NCBI GenBank assembly: GCA_030698375.1
Contig: JAUYLL010000075.1
Location: 1 to 64,000, forward strand
Direction: 5' to 3'
Source: Nocardioides sp.
GTDB lineage: Bacteria; Actinomycetota; Actinomycetes; Propionibacteriales; Nocardioidaceae
Length of the DNA stretch: 64,000 bases
Shown: positions 55,291 through 64,000 of the stretch, piece after piece
How positions within the stretch are numbered: the first letter of the stretch is position 1
How the letters are laid out: the number at the start of each line of letters is the position of its first letter
Translations under genes and position numbers: made by a program
The notes under the pieces: model-generated
Told to the model about the DNA's origin: nothing
Database searches by the model: none
Seen by the model: only the letters and a program-made list of their open reading frames with translations

Positions 55291-56046
55291 TCAGCCGCCG
55301 AACGCGTGGGTCGCCGTCGCGCCACCGTCGACGGCAATCTCGGCCCCGGTGACGAAGCTGCTCTCGTCGCTGGCGAGGAACGTGTAGACCCCGACCATGT
55401 CGGTGGGACTGCCGACCCGCTTCAGCGCCACCTTGGTCGCGCCGTACTCCATGGCCGCGTCGCCTCCGTGCACCCGGGTCATGCCGGTGTCGATCATCCC
55501 GGGGTGCACCGAGTTCGCCCGGATGCCGCGGGCGCCGCACTCCATGGCGATGGCCTTCGTCATGCCGCGGATCGCCCACTTCGAGGCGACGTACGCCGAC
55601 AGCGTCGGCATCCCGCCGAGCCCCTCCACCGACGAGGCGTTCACGATGCTGCCGCCGCCGTTGCGCTTCATCGTCGGGACGACCGCGCGCATGCCCAGCC
55701 AGGTGCCCGTCTGGTTGATCGAGATGAGGCGCTCGTAGTCGGCGAGCGACATGTCGTCGATCGAGGAGAACACCAGGATCCCGGCGTTGTTCACCAGGAC
55801 GTTCACCGGGCCGAAGGTCGTCTCGGCGAGCGCGACGACGTCAGTCCACGACTCCTCGCTGCTCACGTCGTGGTGGGCGAAGGCGGCCGCCTCCCCGAGC
55901 TCGTCGGCCAGGGCCTTGCCGGGCTCGTCGGCCACGTCGGCGATGACCACCCGTGCGCCCTCGGCGACGAAGCCGCGACTGATCGCCGCGCCCTGTCCCT
56001 GCGCGCCGCCGGTGACGATCGCGATCTTTCCGTCCAGTCGTGCCAT
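55291..56046 (-). CDS. SDR, 3alpha/20beta-hydroxysteroid dehydrogenase-like
   Basis: MARLDGKIAIVTGGAQGQGAAISRGFVAEGARVVIADVAD...SIVNASSVEGLGGMPTLSAYVASKWAIRGMTKAIAME...HPGMIDTGMT. Confidence 0.82.
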   Translation of the reverse strand: MARLDGKIAIVTGGAQGQGAAISRGFVAEGARVVIADVADEPGKALADELGEAAAFAHHDVSSEESWTDVVALAETTFGPVNVLVNNAGILVFSSIDDMSLADYERLISINQTGTWLGMRAVVPTMKRNGGGSIVNASSVEGLGGMPTLSAYVASKWAIRGMTKAIAMECGARGIRANSVHPGMIDTGMTRVHGGDAAMEYGATKVALKRVGSPTDMVGVYTFLASDESSFVTGAEIAVDGGATATHAFGG

Positions 56047-56084
56047 GGGTCTCTCGTCCGTTCTGTGGGAGGGGATGGGGGTGC

Positions 56085-56996
56085 TCAGCCGAGCGTCATC
56101 ACGGAGTCGGCGGCGAAGCTGAGCGCGGGGTCGCGCTCGTCGAAGTAGGACCCGACCTGCGTCTGCAGGTCGGCCAGGTCCCAGGTGTCGCCGGTGGCGT
56201 CGAAGCGCCGCTCGACGACGGGGGCCGAGAGCAGCGCGACCATGCCGCCGTACACGACGAAGACCTGGCCGTTGATGGCGTCGGCCGCGGGCGAGGCGAG
56301 GTAGGCCACGAGCGGGGCGACGTGCTCGGGCGAGAGCGGATCGATGGACGACCCCGACTCGTCGGCGCCGAAGACGTGGTCCGTCATCGCCGTCCGGGCC
56401 CGCGGGCAGATGGCATTCGCGCGGACGCCGGCCTTGCCGAGCCCCCGCGCGGTGGAGAGCGTGAGGGCGGTGATGCCGGCCTTGGCCGCGGCGTAGTTCG
56501 CCTGGCCCGGGGACCCGACGAGGAACGCCTCGGACGCGGTGTTCACCACGCGCCCGTACACCTGCTCACCCGAGGCCTTGTGCAGGCCCCGCCAGTACGA
56601 CGCCGCGTTGCGGGAGAGCATGAAGTGCCCCCGGAGGTGGACCTTGATAACGAGGTCCCACTCCTCATCGGACATGTTGAAGAGCATCCGGTCGCGCAGC
56701 ACACCTGCGTTGTTGACCACGATGTCCAGCCGCCCGAGGTCCTCGGCGGTGGCTGCCATGAGCGCGTCAGCGGTGGACCGCTCCCCCACGTCCCCGGCCA
56801 CGACGGTGGCCTGGCCGCCGGCTCCACGGATCTCCTCGGCTGCCTCGTCGGCGGCCCCGGGGAGGTCGTTGATGACGACGTGGGCGCCGGCCCGGGCCAG
56901 CGCGACGGCCTCGGCCTTACCGAGGCCGGCGCCGGCGCCGGTGACGATCGCGACGCGGCCGTCGAGGGAGAGATCAGAGGGGGTGTGCTCGGACAT
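56085..56996 (-). CDS. hsd4A: SDR, Hsd4A-like (17beta-HSD / 3-hydroxyacyl-CoA dehydrogenase)
   Basis: SLDGRVAIVTGAGAGLGKAEAVALARAGAHVVINDLPGAADEAAEEIRGAGG...LRDRMLFNMSDEEWDLVIKVHLRGHF; adjacent to fdxD and the mce operon as in Mtb Rv3502c. Confidence 0.75.
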   Translation of the reverse strand: MSEHTPSDLSLDGRVAIVTGAGAGLGKAEAVALARAGAHVVINDLPGAADEAAEEIRGAGGQATVVAGDVGERSTADALMAATAEDLGRLDIVVNNAGVLRDRMLFNMSDEEWDLVIKVHLRGHFMLSRNAASYWRGLHKASGEQVYGRVVNTASEAFLVGSPGQANYAAAKAGITALTLSTARGLGKAGVRANAICPRARTAMTDHVFGADESGSSIDPLSPEHVAPLVAYLASPAADAINGQVFVVYGGMVALLSAPVVERRFDATGDTWDLADLQTQVGSYFDERDPALSFAADSVMTLG

Positions 56997-57070
56997 GCAG
57001 GCAGGGCCTTTCTTCGCAGGGTGCGCAGGAGCGCGCGGTACAGGGCGTCGGACGCCGGGTGCGGGGTTGG

Positions 57071-57265
57071 TCAGTCCTCGAGGCTGATCGCGGCTCGTGG
57101 ACAGGAGGCGACCGCCTGCTCCACCCGCGAGCGGTTCTCCTCGGTGACCTCGTCGTCGAGGACGTGCAGCATGTCGTCGTCGTCGACCTGGAAGACATCG
57201 GGGGCGACGGCCTCGCACAGCGCGTTGGCCTCGCAGAGCTCGTAGTCGACCTTGACCTTGGTCAT
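57071..57265 (-). CDS. fdxD: [3Fe-4S]-type ferredoxin, FdxD-like
   Basis: MTKVKVDYELCEANALCEAVAPDVFQVDDDDMLHVLDDEVTEENRSRVEQAVASCPRAAISLED; C-x5-C ... CP pattern. Confidence 0.88.
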   Translation of the reverse strand: MTKVKVDYELCEANALCEAVAPDVFQVDDDDMLHVLDDEVTEENRSRVEQAVASCPRAAISLED

Positions 57266-57314
57266 CGCGGTTCCTCTCGTTGTAGGGATGTCGATGGGCG
57301 GAGACGGCGGCCGG

Positions 57315-57776
57315 TCAGCCGACCATCTTGCTGTGGTCCCAGGAGGCGGTCTTGTCGGGCGTGACCACCACGGCAACCCGCTTCTGGGCCTGGCGTCCGA
57401 CCTCGGCGGCACCGAGCTCGCCGATGTCGGCGCCGCCGACCATCCGGGTGGCGACCAGGTGGCCGAGGCGCGCGATCTCGGTGGTGTCGCGCACCAGCTC
57501 GGCTGTGCCGGTGATCGAGGCGCCGCGGAGCTCGAAGTAGTCCGTGCCGCTCTCCACCAGGCAGCTGATCCGCGGGTCCCGCTCGAGGTTACGGATCTTC
57601 TGCGACCGTCCGTAGGTCCAGAAGCAGATCTTGCCGTCGTCCACCACGTAGAAGAGGGTCGACAGGTGGGGAGCACCGTCCGGACCGATCGTGGCGACCT
57701 GCACCTTCATCTCGGAGCGGAGATAGTCCTCCAGCTCCTCCGGGGTGAGCTTGATCTTGTCGCGACCTGCTGACAT
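57315..57776 (-). CDS. PPOX-class (F420-dependent type) FMN-binding split-barrel protein
   Basis: LTPEELEDYLRSEMKVQVATIGPDGAPHLSTLFYVVDDGKICFWTYGRSQKIRNLERDPRISCLVESG; overlaps the reductase stop (ATGA). Confidence 0.8.
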   Translation of the reverse strand: MSAGRDKIKLTPEELEDYLRSEMKVQVATIGPDGAPHLSTLFYVVDDGKICFWTYGRSQKIRNLERDPRISCLVESGTDYFELRGASITGTAELVRDTTEIARLGHLVATRMVGGADIGELGAAEVGRQAQKRVAVVVTPDKTASWDHSKMVG

Positions 57777-58762
57777 CAGCTTCCTTCCGAGGAATGGCCA
57801 GGGAACACGTGGGCGTCGGGGTCGATGTCGACCGCGGCGTTGTTGACGGCGGTGGCAACCTCGCCGAAACCGACGGCGATGAGGCGGACCTTGCCGGGGT
57901 ACTCGGTGACGTCCCCGGCGGCGTACACCCGGGGCAGGTTCGTGCGCATCGCCGGGTCGACGAGGATGTGGCGCTTGTCGAGGTCCAGACCCCACTCCTT
58001 GAGGGGGCCGAGGTCGGCGAGGAAGCCCAGGGCGGCGATCACCGCCTGCGCGGGGCGCCGGTGGGTCTCCCCGGAGTCGGCGTCGGTGACCTCGATCTCC
58101 GCGAGCGCGCCGTCCTCGCCGGGCAGCAGGGCGGTGACGGTCGCCGGCGTGACGATCTCGACCGACGACGTCTGGACCGCGGTGACGGTGGACGCGTGGG
58201 CGCGGAACGCAGTGCGGCGGTGCACCAGCGTCACCGACTTCGCGATCGGCTCGAGGTGATGGGCCCAGTCGAACGCACTGTCCCCGCCACCCACCACCAC
58301 GACGTCCTGGCCGGCGTAGACGTCGAGCTTCGGGACGAAGAACGCCAATCCCCGCCCCTCCCAGTCCTCCCCGGCCGGCAGGCCGCGAGGCTGGAAGCGC
58401 CCGATGCCGGCGGTCAGGATCACGGCGCCGGCGTCGACGACGGTCTCGTCGTCGAGCAGCACCCGCACCCGGTCGCCGCGGTGCTCGACCCCGATGGCGG
58501 TGCGCCCCAGCAGGTACGTCGGCGCGGCCGTGGCCGCCTGCTCGACGAGGTTGGCGACGAGCTCGCGCCCCTTGATCGTGGGGAAGCCGGCGACGTCGAG
58601 GATCGCCTTCTCCGGGTACATCGCGGTCACCTGCCCCCCGAGCTCGGGGAGCGAGTCGACGACGGCGACCTTCAGCTCCCGGAAGCCGGCGTAGTACGCG
58701 CCGTACAGTCCGGCCGGTCCGGCACCGACGATCAACAGGTCGGCCTCGACGGTCTCAGCCAC
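57776..58762 (-). CDS. TrxR-like ferredoxin/flavodoxin-NADP+ reductase (FAD oxidoreductase)
   Basis: ADLLIVGAGPAGLYGAYYAGFRELKVAVVDSLPELGGQVTAMYPEKAILDVAGFPTIKGRELV...VVVVGGGDSAFDWAHHLEPIAKSVTLVHRRTAFRAH. Confidence 0.87.
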   Translation of the reverse strand: MAETVEADLLIVGAGPAGLYGAYYAGFRELKVAVVDSLPELGGQVTAMYPEKAILDVAGFPTIKGRELVANLVEQAATAAPTYLLGRTAIGVEHRGDRVRVLLDDETVVDAGAVILTAGIGRFQPRGLPAGEDWEGRGLAFFVPKLDVYAGQDVVVVGGGDSAFDWAHHLEPIAKSVTLVHRRTAFRAHASTVTAVQTSSVEIVTPATVTALLPGEDGALAEIEVTDADSGETHRRPAQAVIAALGFLADLGPLKEWGLDLDKRHILVDPAMRTNLPRVYAAGDVTEYPGKVRLIAVGFGEVATAVNNAAVDIDPDAHVFPGHSSEGS

Positions 58763-58796
58763 CGCGTGCCCCTTCCTGGTCACCACGTCCCGAACT

Positions 58797-58810
58797 TGGA
58801 ACGTGTTCTA
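58797..58810. promoter_or_regulatory. Putative KstR operator TGGAACGTGTTCTA (14/14)
   Basis: Perfect TNNAACNNGTTNNA 35 bp upstream of the FAD reductase start. Confidence 0.83.
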
Positions 58811-58873
58811 TTTTAGGGGCCCGCCCCGGGCCCGTGGCCAGCATTCCAGAAACCGGGACCGGCGGTTCCCGTC

Positions 58874-59578
58874 TCACAGGGCCTGGAGGTCCGCGACCTT
58901 CCAGCCGTCGACACCGGGCGCGTCCGAGCGGACCAGCACGACCTCGACCCGGTTCAGGTCGACCCTGGGCTCCTCGTCGCCCTCGCGGGTGGTCGTCTGG
59001 TTGACGAAGAGCAGCAACCGCACCCGGTCGCGGGAGGCTGAGATGACCGCCGCCGTGGTGACCTCCGCCTCGACCACCGCACCCTTGTCCGTGGCGTCCT
59101 GGCGGACCAGCTCGAGGGTCTGCTCGTACTCGCGGCGGAACTCCGTGGTCATGACCTCCGCTGCACGTTCGGTGCTGGCGTCGAAGTCACCGGCGTCGTA
59201 GGAGAGCACCGCGGCAACGTGACTCGTCGCTGCGACCTGGGCGGAGGTGCGGGCGTCGGCCTGCCCTGCCAGGTCCCGCCACTGGAGCAGCGCGACCACG
59301 AGAGCAACCGCGAGGGCCGCGACGAGGAGACCGACCACCACCAGGACCCACCGGCCCCGGAGTGCGGCCCACCGTGTGCTCGGAGCGGTCGGCGCCTCGG
59401 CTACCGCACCGGAGACCGACTCGGGCTCCGGGGAGACCGGTGCTGAGGGTTCCGGATCGGCAGCGGCCTCCGCCTCGGGCAGGTCCGAGCGGCAGTACCG
59501 GCAGCGGACTGCCGCTGCCTTGATGGTCTCCGCGCACCACGGGCAGGTCTTGGTCGCGTCGCTCTCGGCGGCCCTCAT
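58874..59578 (-). CDS. Mce-associated membrane protein with N-terminal zinc ribbon
   Basis: TCPWCAETIKAAAVRCRYCRSDL zinc ribbon, TM segment WVLVVVGLLVAALAVALVVALL, Mam-like C-terminal domain; end of the mce operon. Confidence 0.75.
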   Translation of the reverse strand: MRAAESDATKTCPWCAETIKAAAVRCRYCRSDLPEAEAAADPEPSAPVSPEPESVSGAVAEAPTAPSTRWAALRGRWVLVVVGLLVAALAVALVVALLQWRDLAGQADARTSAQVAATSHVAAVLSYDAGDFDASTERAAEVMTTEFRREYEQTLELVRQDATDKGAVVEAEVTTAAVISASRDRVRLLLFVNQTTTREGDEEPRVDLNRVEVVLVRSDAPGVDGWKVADLQAL

Positions 59579-60081
59579 CCGACGAACTCCAGCTGGGAGG
59601 TCAGCCAGCGGTCCGACTCCCGGACCAGCTCCAGCTGCAAGCGGTAGAAACGAGGCTGGGGCTCCTCGGTGCTGATGTTGCTCACCTCTCCGTCGACCAC
59701 GACGATGACCTGTGCCCGGTCGTCCGTCAGGGAGACCACCCCGGCAGAGACGATGTCGCCCCGCGAGACCGACTGGTTCTGCCGCGCACCGATGGCGATG
59801 TCGTCACGACTCTCCTCGAACTGCTCGGCGAACTCCCCCGTGGCGCCGGCGAGCACGCGATCCAACGAGTCGTCGACCTCGCGGTAGTCGATGGTCGTGA
59901 ACGCGCGGGCCTGCGAGCGGGCCGCAGCAAGAGCGGCGTCGCGGTCCTCCTCATCGGCGGAGAGGGCGCGTACCTCGAGCAGGACCAGGACGAGCGCGAC
60001 GGCGAGGGCCAGGGCGACGGCGAGCAACGAGGCCGTCCTCCACCCGAACCGCAGCCGCTCGCCCAGACGGGCGAGGGTCAT
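59575..60081 (-). CDS. Mce-associated membrane protein
   Basis: Single TM (ASLLAVALALAVALVLVLLEV) then ARSQARAFTTIDYREVDDSLDRVLAGATGEFAEQFEESRDDIA, typical Mam. Confidence 0.8.
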   Translation of the reverse strand: MTLARLGERLRFGWRTASLLAVALALAVALVLVLLEVRALSADEEDRDAALAAARSQARAFTTIDYREVDDSLDRVLAGATGEFAEQFEESRDDIAIGARQNQSVSRGDIVSAGVVSLTDDRAQVIVVVDGEVSNISTEEPQPRFYRLQLELVRESDRWLTSQLEFVG

Positions 60082-61346
60082 CGGTCACTCACCGGCCCCA
60101 GGAGGAGCCACTTCCAGGAGTCGTCGCCGAACAGGCCCTGCAGACCGCCCTCGGTGCCCACACGGACGCCGCCGGCGCGTCCGGTCTCGGGGTCGTACGG
60201 CGCCACGCGGTACTGCTGACCGGACTCGTCCCGGCGGCCGCCGTCGACCGGCGGGAACTCGGGCGCGTACTTCGACCCGCGCATGTTCACCGGTGGTCCC
60301 TCCTTGCACCGCGCCCGGCCGAACGGCTCCTTGTCGGACAGGTCGTTCCCTTGGCGCCACTTTCTCGGCGGGAGGTACCCCTCCCGGCACGGTTGCGGGG
60401 TGCTCGCCAACTGGAGGTTGATGTGGCCGAACCCGTCACCGGGGGTGCCTGTGAAGCCGCCGGCGATGAGGCGCGGGAACAGCACCAGCAGCTGTTCGAC
60501 GGCGGACAGGCGGGCAGTGATCACCTGGTTCACGCTCACCAGGTTCCCGAGCATGACCGGAAGAGTGGGCTCGACCTGACGGAGCAACGTGTCGACCTCG
60601 CGGGAGAGGGCGGCGCCCCCGGTGAGCGTCGTACGCAGGTCGTCGTCGGAGGCAGCCAGGGCCTGGGCGACGTCACCGAGGTCACGCGCGAAGGATCGGA
60701 TGTTCTCCTGCTCGTCGGACTGGGCACGGAGCACGGTCAGCCCGGTGTTCAGCAACGCCGACGTCTCGTCGCTGGCGGCCCGAGCCTCGCGCACGAAGAC
60801 CGTGGTGCTGTCGATGAGGCGCTGCAGCGGGCGCCCGGTCCCCTCGAACAGGTCTCCGAGCTCCTCCACCACGACGGCCAGGTCGTCACCGTCGAGGGAG
60901 GAGACCAGCTCGTCGAGCTGGATCAGCAATGTGTCCTCCTGGACGGGGATGCTGGACTCGTCACCGACCATGACGTCACCGTCCTCGGCGTAGGGCCCCG
61001 AGTCGTCGACGGGCTCGAAGTCGAGGTACTGCTCCCCGACCGCCGAGAGGTTGTGCACGTACATCGGGGAGTCACTGGGAAGCCGGGTGCCCTCGTCGAG
61101 CGCCAGGGTCACCCGGACGTCGTCGCCGTCGACCGCCATGCGGCGGACCTGACCGATCGACACTCCGCGGTAGGTCACGTCGCTGCCCTCGTAGAGACCG
61201 CCGGAGACGGGCAGCATGGCGTGCACCTCGAGCCCACGACCGAGGATCTTGTCGACGATGCCCAGGTAGTTGGCCGCCACGTAGGTGACACCGACCGCGC
61301 TGAGCACGAGGAAGGCCACCAGCCGCATGCGTACGCCGTGCGTCAT
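60078..61346 (-). CDS. MCE-family substrate-binding protein (MceF position)
   Basis: LVAFLVLSAVGVTYVAANYLGIVDKILGRGLEVHAMLPVSGGLYEGSDVTYRGVSIGQVRRMAVDGDDVRVTLALDEGTRLPSD: MlaD/MCE domain. Confidence 0.9.
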   Translation of the reverse strand: MTHGVRMRLVAFLVLSAVGVTYVAANYLGIVDKILGRGLEVHAMLPVSGGLYEGSDVTYRGVSIGQVRRMAVDGDDVRVTLALDEGTRLPSDSPMYVHNLSAVGEQYLDFEPVDDSGPYAEDGDVMVGDESSIPVQEDTLLIQLDELVSSLDGDDLAVVVEELGDLFEGTGRPLQRLIDSTTVFVREARAASDETSALLNTGLTVLRAQSDEQENIRSFARDLGDVAQALAASDDDLRTTLTGGAALSREVDTLLRQVEPTLPVMLGNLVSVNQVITARLSAVEQLLVLFPRLIAGGFTGTPGDGFGHINLQLASTPQPCREGYLPPRKWRQGNDLSDKEPFGRARCKEGPPVNMRGSKYAPEFPPVDGGRRDESGQQYRVAPYDPETGRAGGVRVGTEGGLQGLFGDDSWKWLLLGPVSDR

Positions 61347-62563
61347 TGGCCCAGCCCCCCGCCGAGTAGACCGCCGTCGTTGCCGACCACCCCGCGGTCG
61401 TCCCCGCGCTGACGACGCGGGAGCAGACCGCTCGGCAGCCCGCCGAGCGCGCCGTCGCGGCCCGTGAGCTGCGGGAGCAGGTCAGGCACGGTCGGCAGGT
61501 CGGGGGTCGGAGGCAGGTCAGGGCCCGGGACCTCGGGGACCTCGGGCAGCGGCAGCCCGTCGAGGTCGGGCATCCCGACGGCCTGGAACAGGTTGTCCAG
61601 CCGGATGTCGAGCGCGATCGAGGTGTTCGCGTAGTCACCCTTCACCACGTCGGAGGCCTCCTTGGGGAAGGGGAAGCTGATCATCAGCGCGAGTCCACGC
61701 GGGAACGAGTCGCCGGCCTCGTTGAGGCGGCTCAGCACCGGCCGGAGGTGGCGCAGGACGGCCAGGACGTCGTCGCTGGTCGCGTTCACCACCCTGGTGC
61801 CGACGCGACCGAGCTCGTCGAGGTCCTCGAGCATGCTGGTCAGCTGCTCGTGCTGGTCGGCCAGCACCCGGGCCGCCGGTCCCAGGGTGTCGATGGCCTC
61901 GGTGAGGGTGTCCCGGCCCTCCTCCAGGGTGGCGGTGAGGTCGTCGACGGCCTCGAGCGCCCGGACGATGTCCTCCTTCTGCTCGTCGAGGCCCCCGACC
62001 AACGTGTCGAGGTCCCGCAGCAGCGTCCGCAGCCGATCATGGCGACCGGACATCACGGCGTTGAGCTCCCGGGAGATCGTCTGGATCTGACCGACCCCGC
62101 CGCCGGCCAGGAGCATCGACAACGCACCGAGCACCTCCTCGACCTCGGGGTTGCGGCCGGTGGAAGCAAGGTCGATGGAGTCACCATCGCCCAGGCGCCC
62201 GGTCGGCTCGTCCTCCGGCGGTGGCTCGAGAGCGACGAACTTCTCCCCCAGCAGGCTGACCTGGCGAATGTCCGCGACGGCGTTCGCCGGCAGCACGACG
62301 TCCTCCCGCACATGGAGGAGGAGACGAGCGTTCCAGCCGACGCGGTCGACCTCGGCGACCTCGCCCACGGTCACGTCCCCGACCTTCACCGGCGAGCGCG
62401 GCACCACGTTCAGGACGTCGTGGAAGTCCACGGTGACCTTGATGGCCTCGTCGGCCGAGACCTCCCTGCCCGGCAACGGCAGGTCGTGGACACCCTCGAA
62501 CTCGCAGGCGGTGGCTGTGAAGGCCAGCGTCAGCAGCAGGGCGACGACAGGGCGCAGTCTCAT
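61343..62563 (-). CDS. MCE-family lipoprotein (MceE/LprN position)
   Basis: Signal with lipobox-like LTLAFTATACEFEG; MCE domain VTVDFHDVLNVVPRSPVKVGDVTVGEVAEVDRVGWNARLLLHV. Confidence 0.9.
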   Translation of the reverse strand: MRLRPVVALLLTLAFTATACEFEGVHDLPLPGREVSADEAIKVTVDFHDVLNVVPRSPVKVGDVTVGEVAEVDRVGWNARLLLHVREDVVLPANAVADIRQVSLLGEKFVALEPPPEDEPTGRLGDGDSIDLASTGRNPEVEEVLGALSMLLAGGGVGQIQTISRELNAVMSGRHDRLRTLLRDLDTLVGGLDEQKEDIVRALEAVDDLTATLEEGRDTLTEAIDTLGPAARVLADQHEQLTSMLEDLDELGRVGTRVVNATSDDVLAVLRHLRPVLSRLNEAGDSFPRGLALMISFPFPKEASDVVKGDYANTSIALDIRLDNLFQAVGMPDLDGLPLPEVPEVPGPDLPPTPDLPTVPDLLPQLTGRDGALGGLPSGLLPRRQRGDDRGVVGNDGGLLGGGLGQ

Positions 62564-63756
62564 CCGCGCGCACCTCCCAGCAGTCCTCGGAGGTCAGGCG
62601 CCGGCGCGTTGATGCCCGGCTGACTGCCCTGGGGAGCCGTCTGGTCCGGCGGCGGCCCGCCGTCGGGGGGGACCTCGCCCTTCGGCAGCCGTTCGATGAG
62701 CGCCTCGAAGATCTGGCACGCCAGGTCGGCGGAGGGGATCTCCGCGTTCTGGACCACGGCGCACAGGAAGCCGTCGAAGTCGTCGGCGTTCGGCCCGATC
62801 GCCATCCGGCCGCCGATGGAGCCGGTCGGGACGTCGTAGGCGAGGTGCAGGTTGCCGGCGCCGAGAGGGCCCTTCTCGATCGCGGTCGCCAAGGAGTGGC
62901 GCTCGGAGTCGATGATGCCGACCACGTCGGCCAGCGCCTCGAGGTCCGCGGAGAGACCGTCGCGGTTGTCCCGGACGAAGGTGCGGACCTCGCCGGTCGC
63001 GCTGGCCACCGCGGCCAGCACCGCCTGGAGGTCGTCCCGCTCCTCAGAGAGCTGGGCGGACACCGCGCTGAGGCTGCGGATGAAGGAGCGGACCTGCTCG
63101 TCGTTCTCGGCCAGCACCCCGGTGAGCGTGCCCAGCTGGCGCACGGTGGCGAACAGCTCCCCGCTGCCGTCCCCGAAGGTCTCCGCAGCGGCCGCCATCT
63201 CCTTGAGGGCGGCGTTGCCCGCACCGCCGTTGTCCTCGAGCGCGGCCCGGCCTGCGACCAGGAACTCGTTGAGGGTGCCGTCCTCGTTCACGCCGTTCGG
63301 TCCCAGGGCCTCGGAGAGGTCGACCAGGCTGGCGAAGATCCTGTCCAGCTCGACCGGGACCGCCGTCGACCGCAGGTCGATCTCGGCGCCGTCGGCGAGC
63401 ACCTCGCCGCCCGTGTAGGCCGGTGTCAGTTGGACGTAGCGGTCGGCCACCAAGGTCGGGGTGATCACCACCGCCTGGGCATCAGCCGGCACGTCGTACG
63501 CCGCGTCGTACTCCATCTCCACCCGCACCGAGCCGCCCTGGGGGACCACAGCGGTGACCACCCCGACGCCGACGCCGAGGATCCGCACCTCCGATCCCTC
63601 GTAGATGCTGACCGCACGGGAGAAGTCGGCCGACACGGTCTTGGTGTCGCCGGACCCAACGAAGGTGATCACCGATGCTGCAACCAGCAGGACGACGACC
63701 AGCGCCGCCACTCCGCGGCGGGTCCCCCACGCTCCCAGGGCTGACAGTCGGCTCAT
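62560..63756 (-). CDS. MCE-family protein (MceD position)
   Basis: VSADFSRAVSIYEGSEVRILGVGVGVVTAVVPQGGSVRVEMEYDAAYDVPADAQAVVITPTLVADRYVQLTPAYTGGEVL. Confidence 0.9.
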   Translation of the reverse strand: MSRLSALGAWGTRRGVAALVVVLLVAASVITFVGSGDTKTVSADFSRAVSIYEGSEVRILGVGVGVVTAVVPQGGSVRVEMEYDAAYDVPADAQAVVITPTLVADRYVQLTPAYTGGEVLADGAEIDLRSTAVPVELDRIFASLVDLSEALGPNGVNEDGTLNEFLVAGRAALEDNGGAGNAALKEMAAAAETFGDGSGELFATVRQLGTLTGVLAENDEQVRSFIRSLSAVSAQLSEERDDLQAVLAAVASATGEVRTFVRDNRDGLSADLEALADVVGIIDSERHSLATAIEKGPLGAGNLHLAYDVPTGSIGGRMAIGPNADDFDGFLCAVVQNAEIPSADLACQIFEALIERLPKGEVPPDGGPPPDQTAPQGSQPGINAPAPDLRGLLGGARG

Positions 63757-64000
63757 CAGAAGTCACCTCCGGAGGACGGGACGAACTCGCCCGTCGAGAA
63801 GCCGAGGAGGTTGACCACGTAGCCGTCGAACCAGGGTCCGGTGCCGACGATGTTGCCGAGGATGTCGGCGTAGGGGCCGAGCCGCGCCACGGTCTCCTTC
63901 AGTTCCTTCCGCTTGTCCTGCAAGGTGCCGAGGAGGGTCCGGACCTCGCTCAGGGCAGGGCCGATCTGGTCGCGGTTGTCGGCCGCCAGTCCCTCCAGGT
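63756..64000 (-). CDS. MCE-family protein C-terminus (MceC position), truncated by window edge
   Basis: Reverse translation ends ...LGPYADILGNIVGTGPWFDGYVVNLLGFSTGEFVPSSGGDF*; stop overlaps the next ATG. Confidence 0.8.
   Translation of the reverse strand, partial: LEGLAADNRDQIGPALSEVRTLLGTLQDKRKELKETVARLGPYADILGNIVGTGPWFDGYVVNLLGFSTGEFVPSSGGDF

Overview
The window is almost entirely an actinobacterial steroid/cholesterol catabolism island. From its GC-rich, Rhodococcus/Nocardioides-like content I infer an actinomycete, possibly Nocardioidaceae; taxonomy was not tested. The left edge has the 5' part of uvrA with an SOS box, then an MBL-fold hydrolase. The island that follows contains: kshA-orf-kshB; fadE26/fadE27; fadD19/echA19; an LLM flavin oxidoreductase; the DUF35-ltp4-ltp3 operon; two tandem CYP125-like P450s; fadA5; a KstR2-type HIP/ring C-D block (echA20, ipdA, ipdB, ipdC, fadA6, kstR2, ipdF, fadE30, fadD3, fadE31-33); hsaB-C-D-A and hsaF-G-E; kstD; a MaoC hydratase; fadE34; kstR; hsd4A; a ferredoxin and FAD reductase; and the 3' half of an Mce (Mce4-like) uptake operon running off the right edge. 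I located ten KstR-like operators (TNNAACNNGTTNNA, 13/14 or 14/14) and KstR2-like operators, including a 19-bp tandem pair. The observations most worth a second look are: (i) a DUF559/AbiEi-like nuclease gene between two copies of a perfect long palindrome, inserted in the catabolic cluster; (ii) a GT4, methyltransferase, QW-motif toroid protein and methyltransferase module between fadE34 and kstR, bracketed by KstR operators; (iii) an apparent fadE31 stop-codon loss, TGA to TGC at the GTGA overlap with fadE32; and (iv) tandem CYP125 paralogs sharing long identical nucleotide tracts. All family assignments come from recognising the supplied translations; no database search was run.
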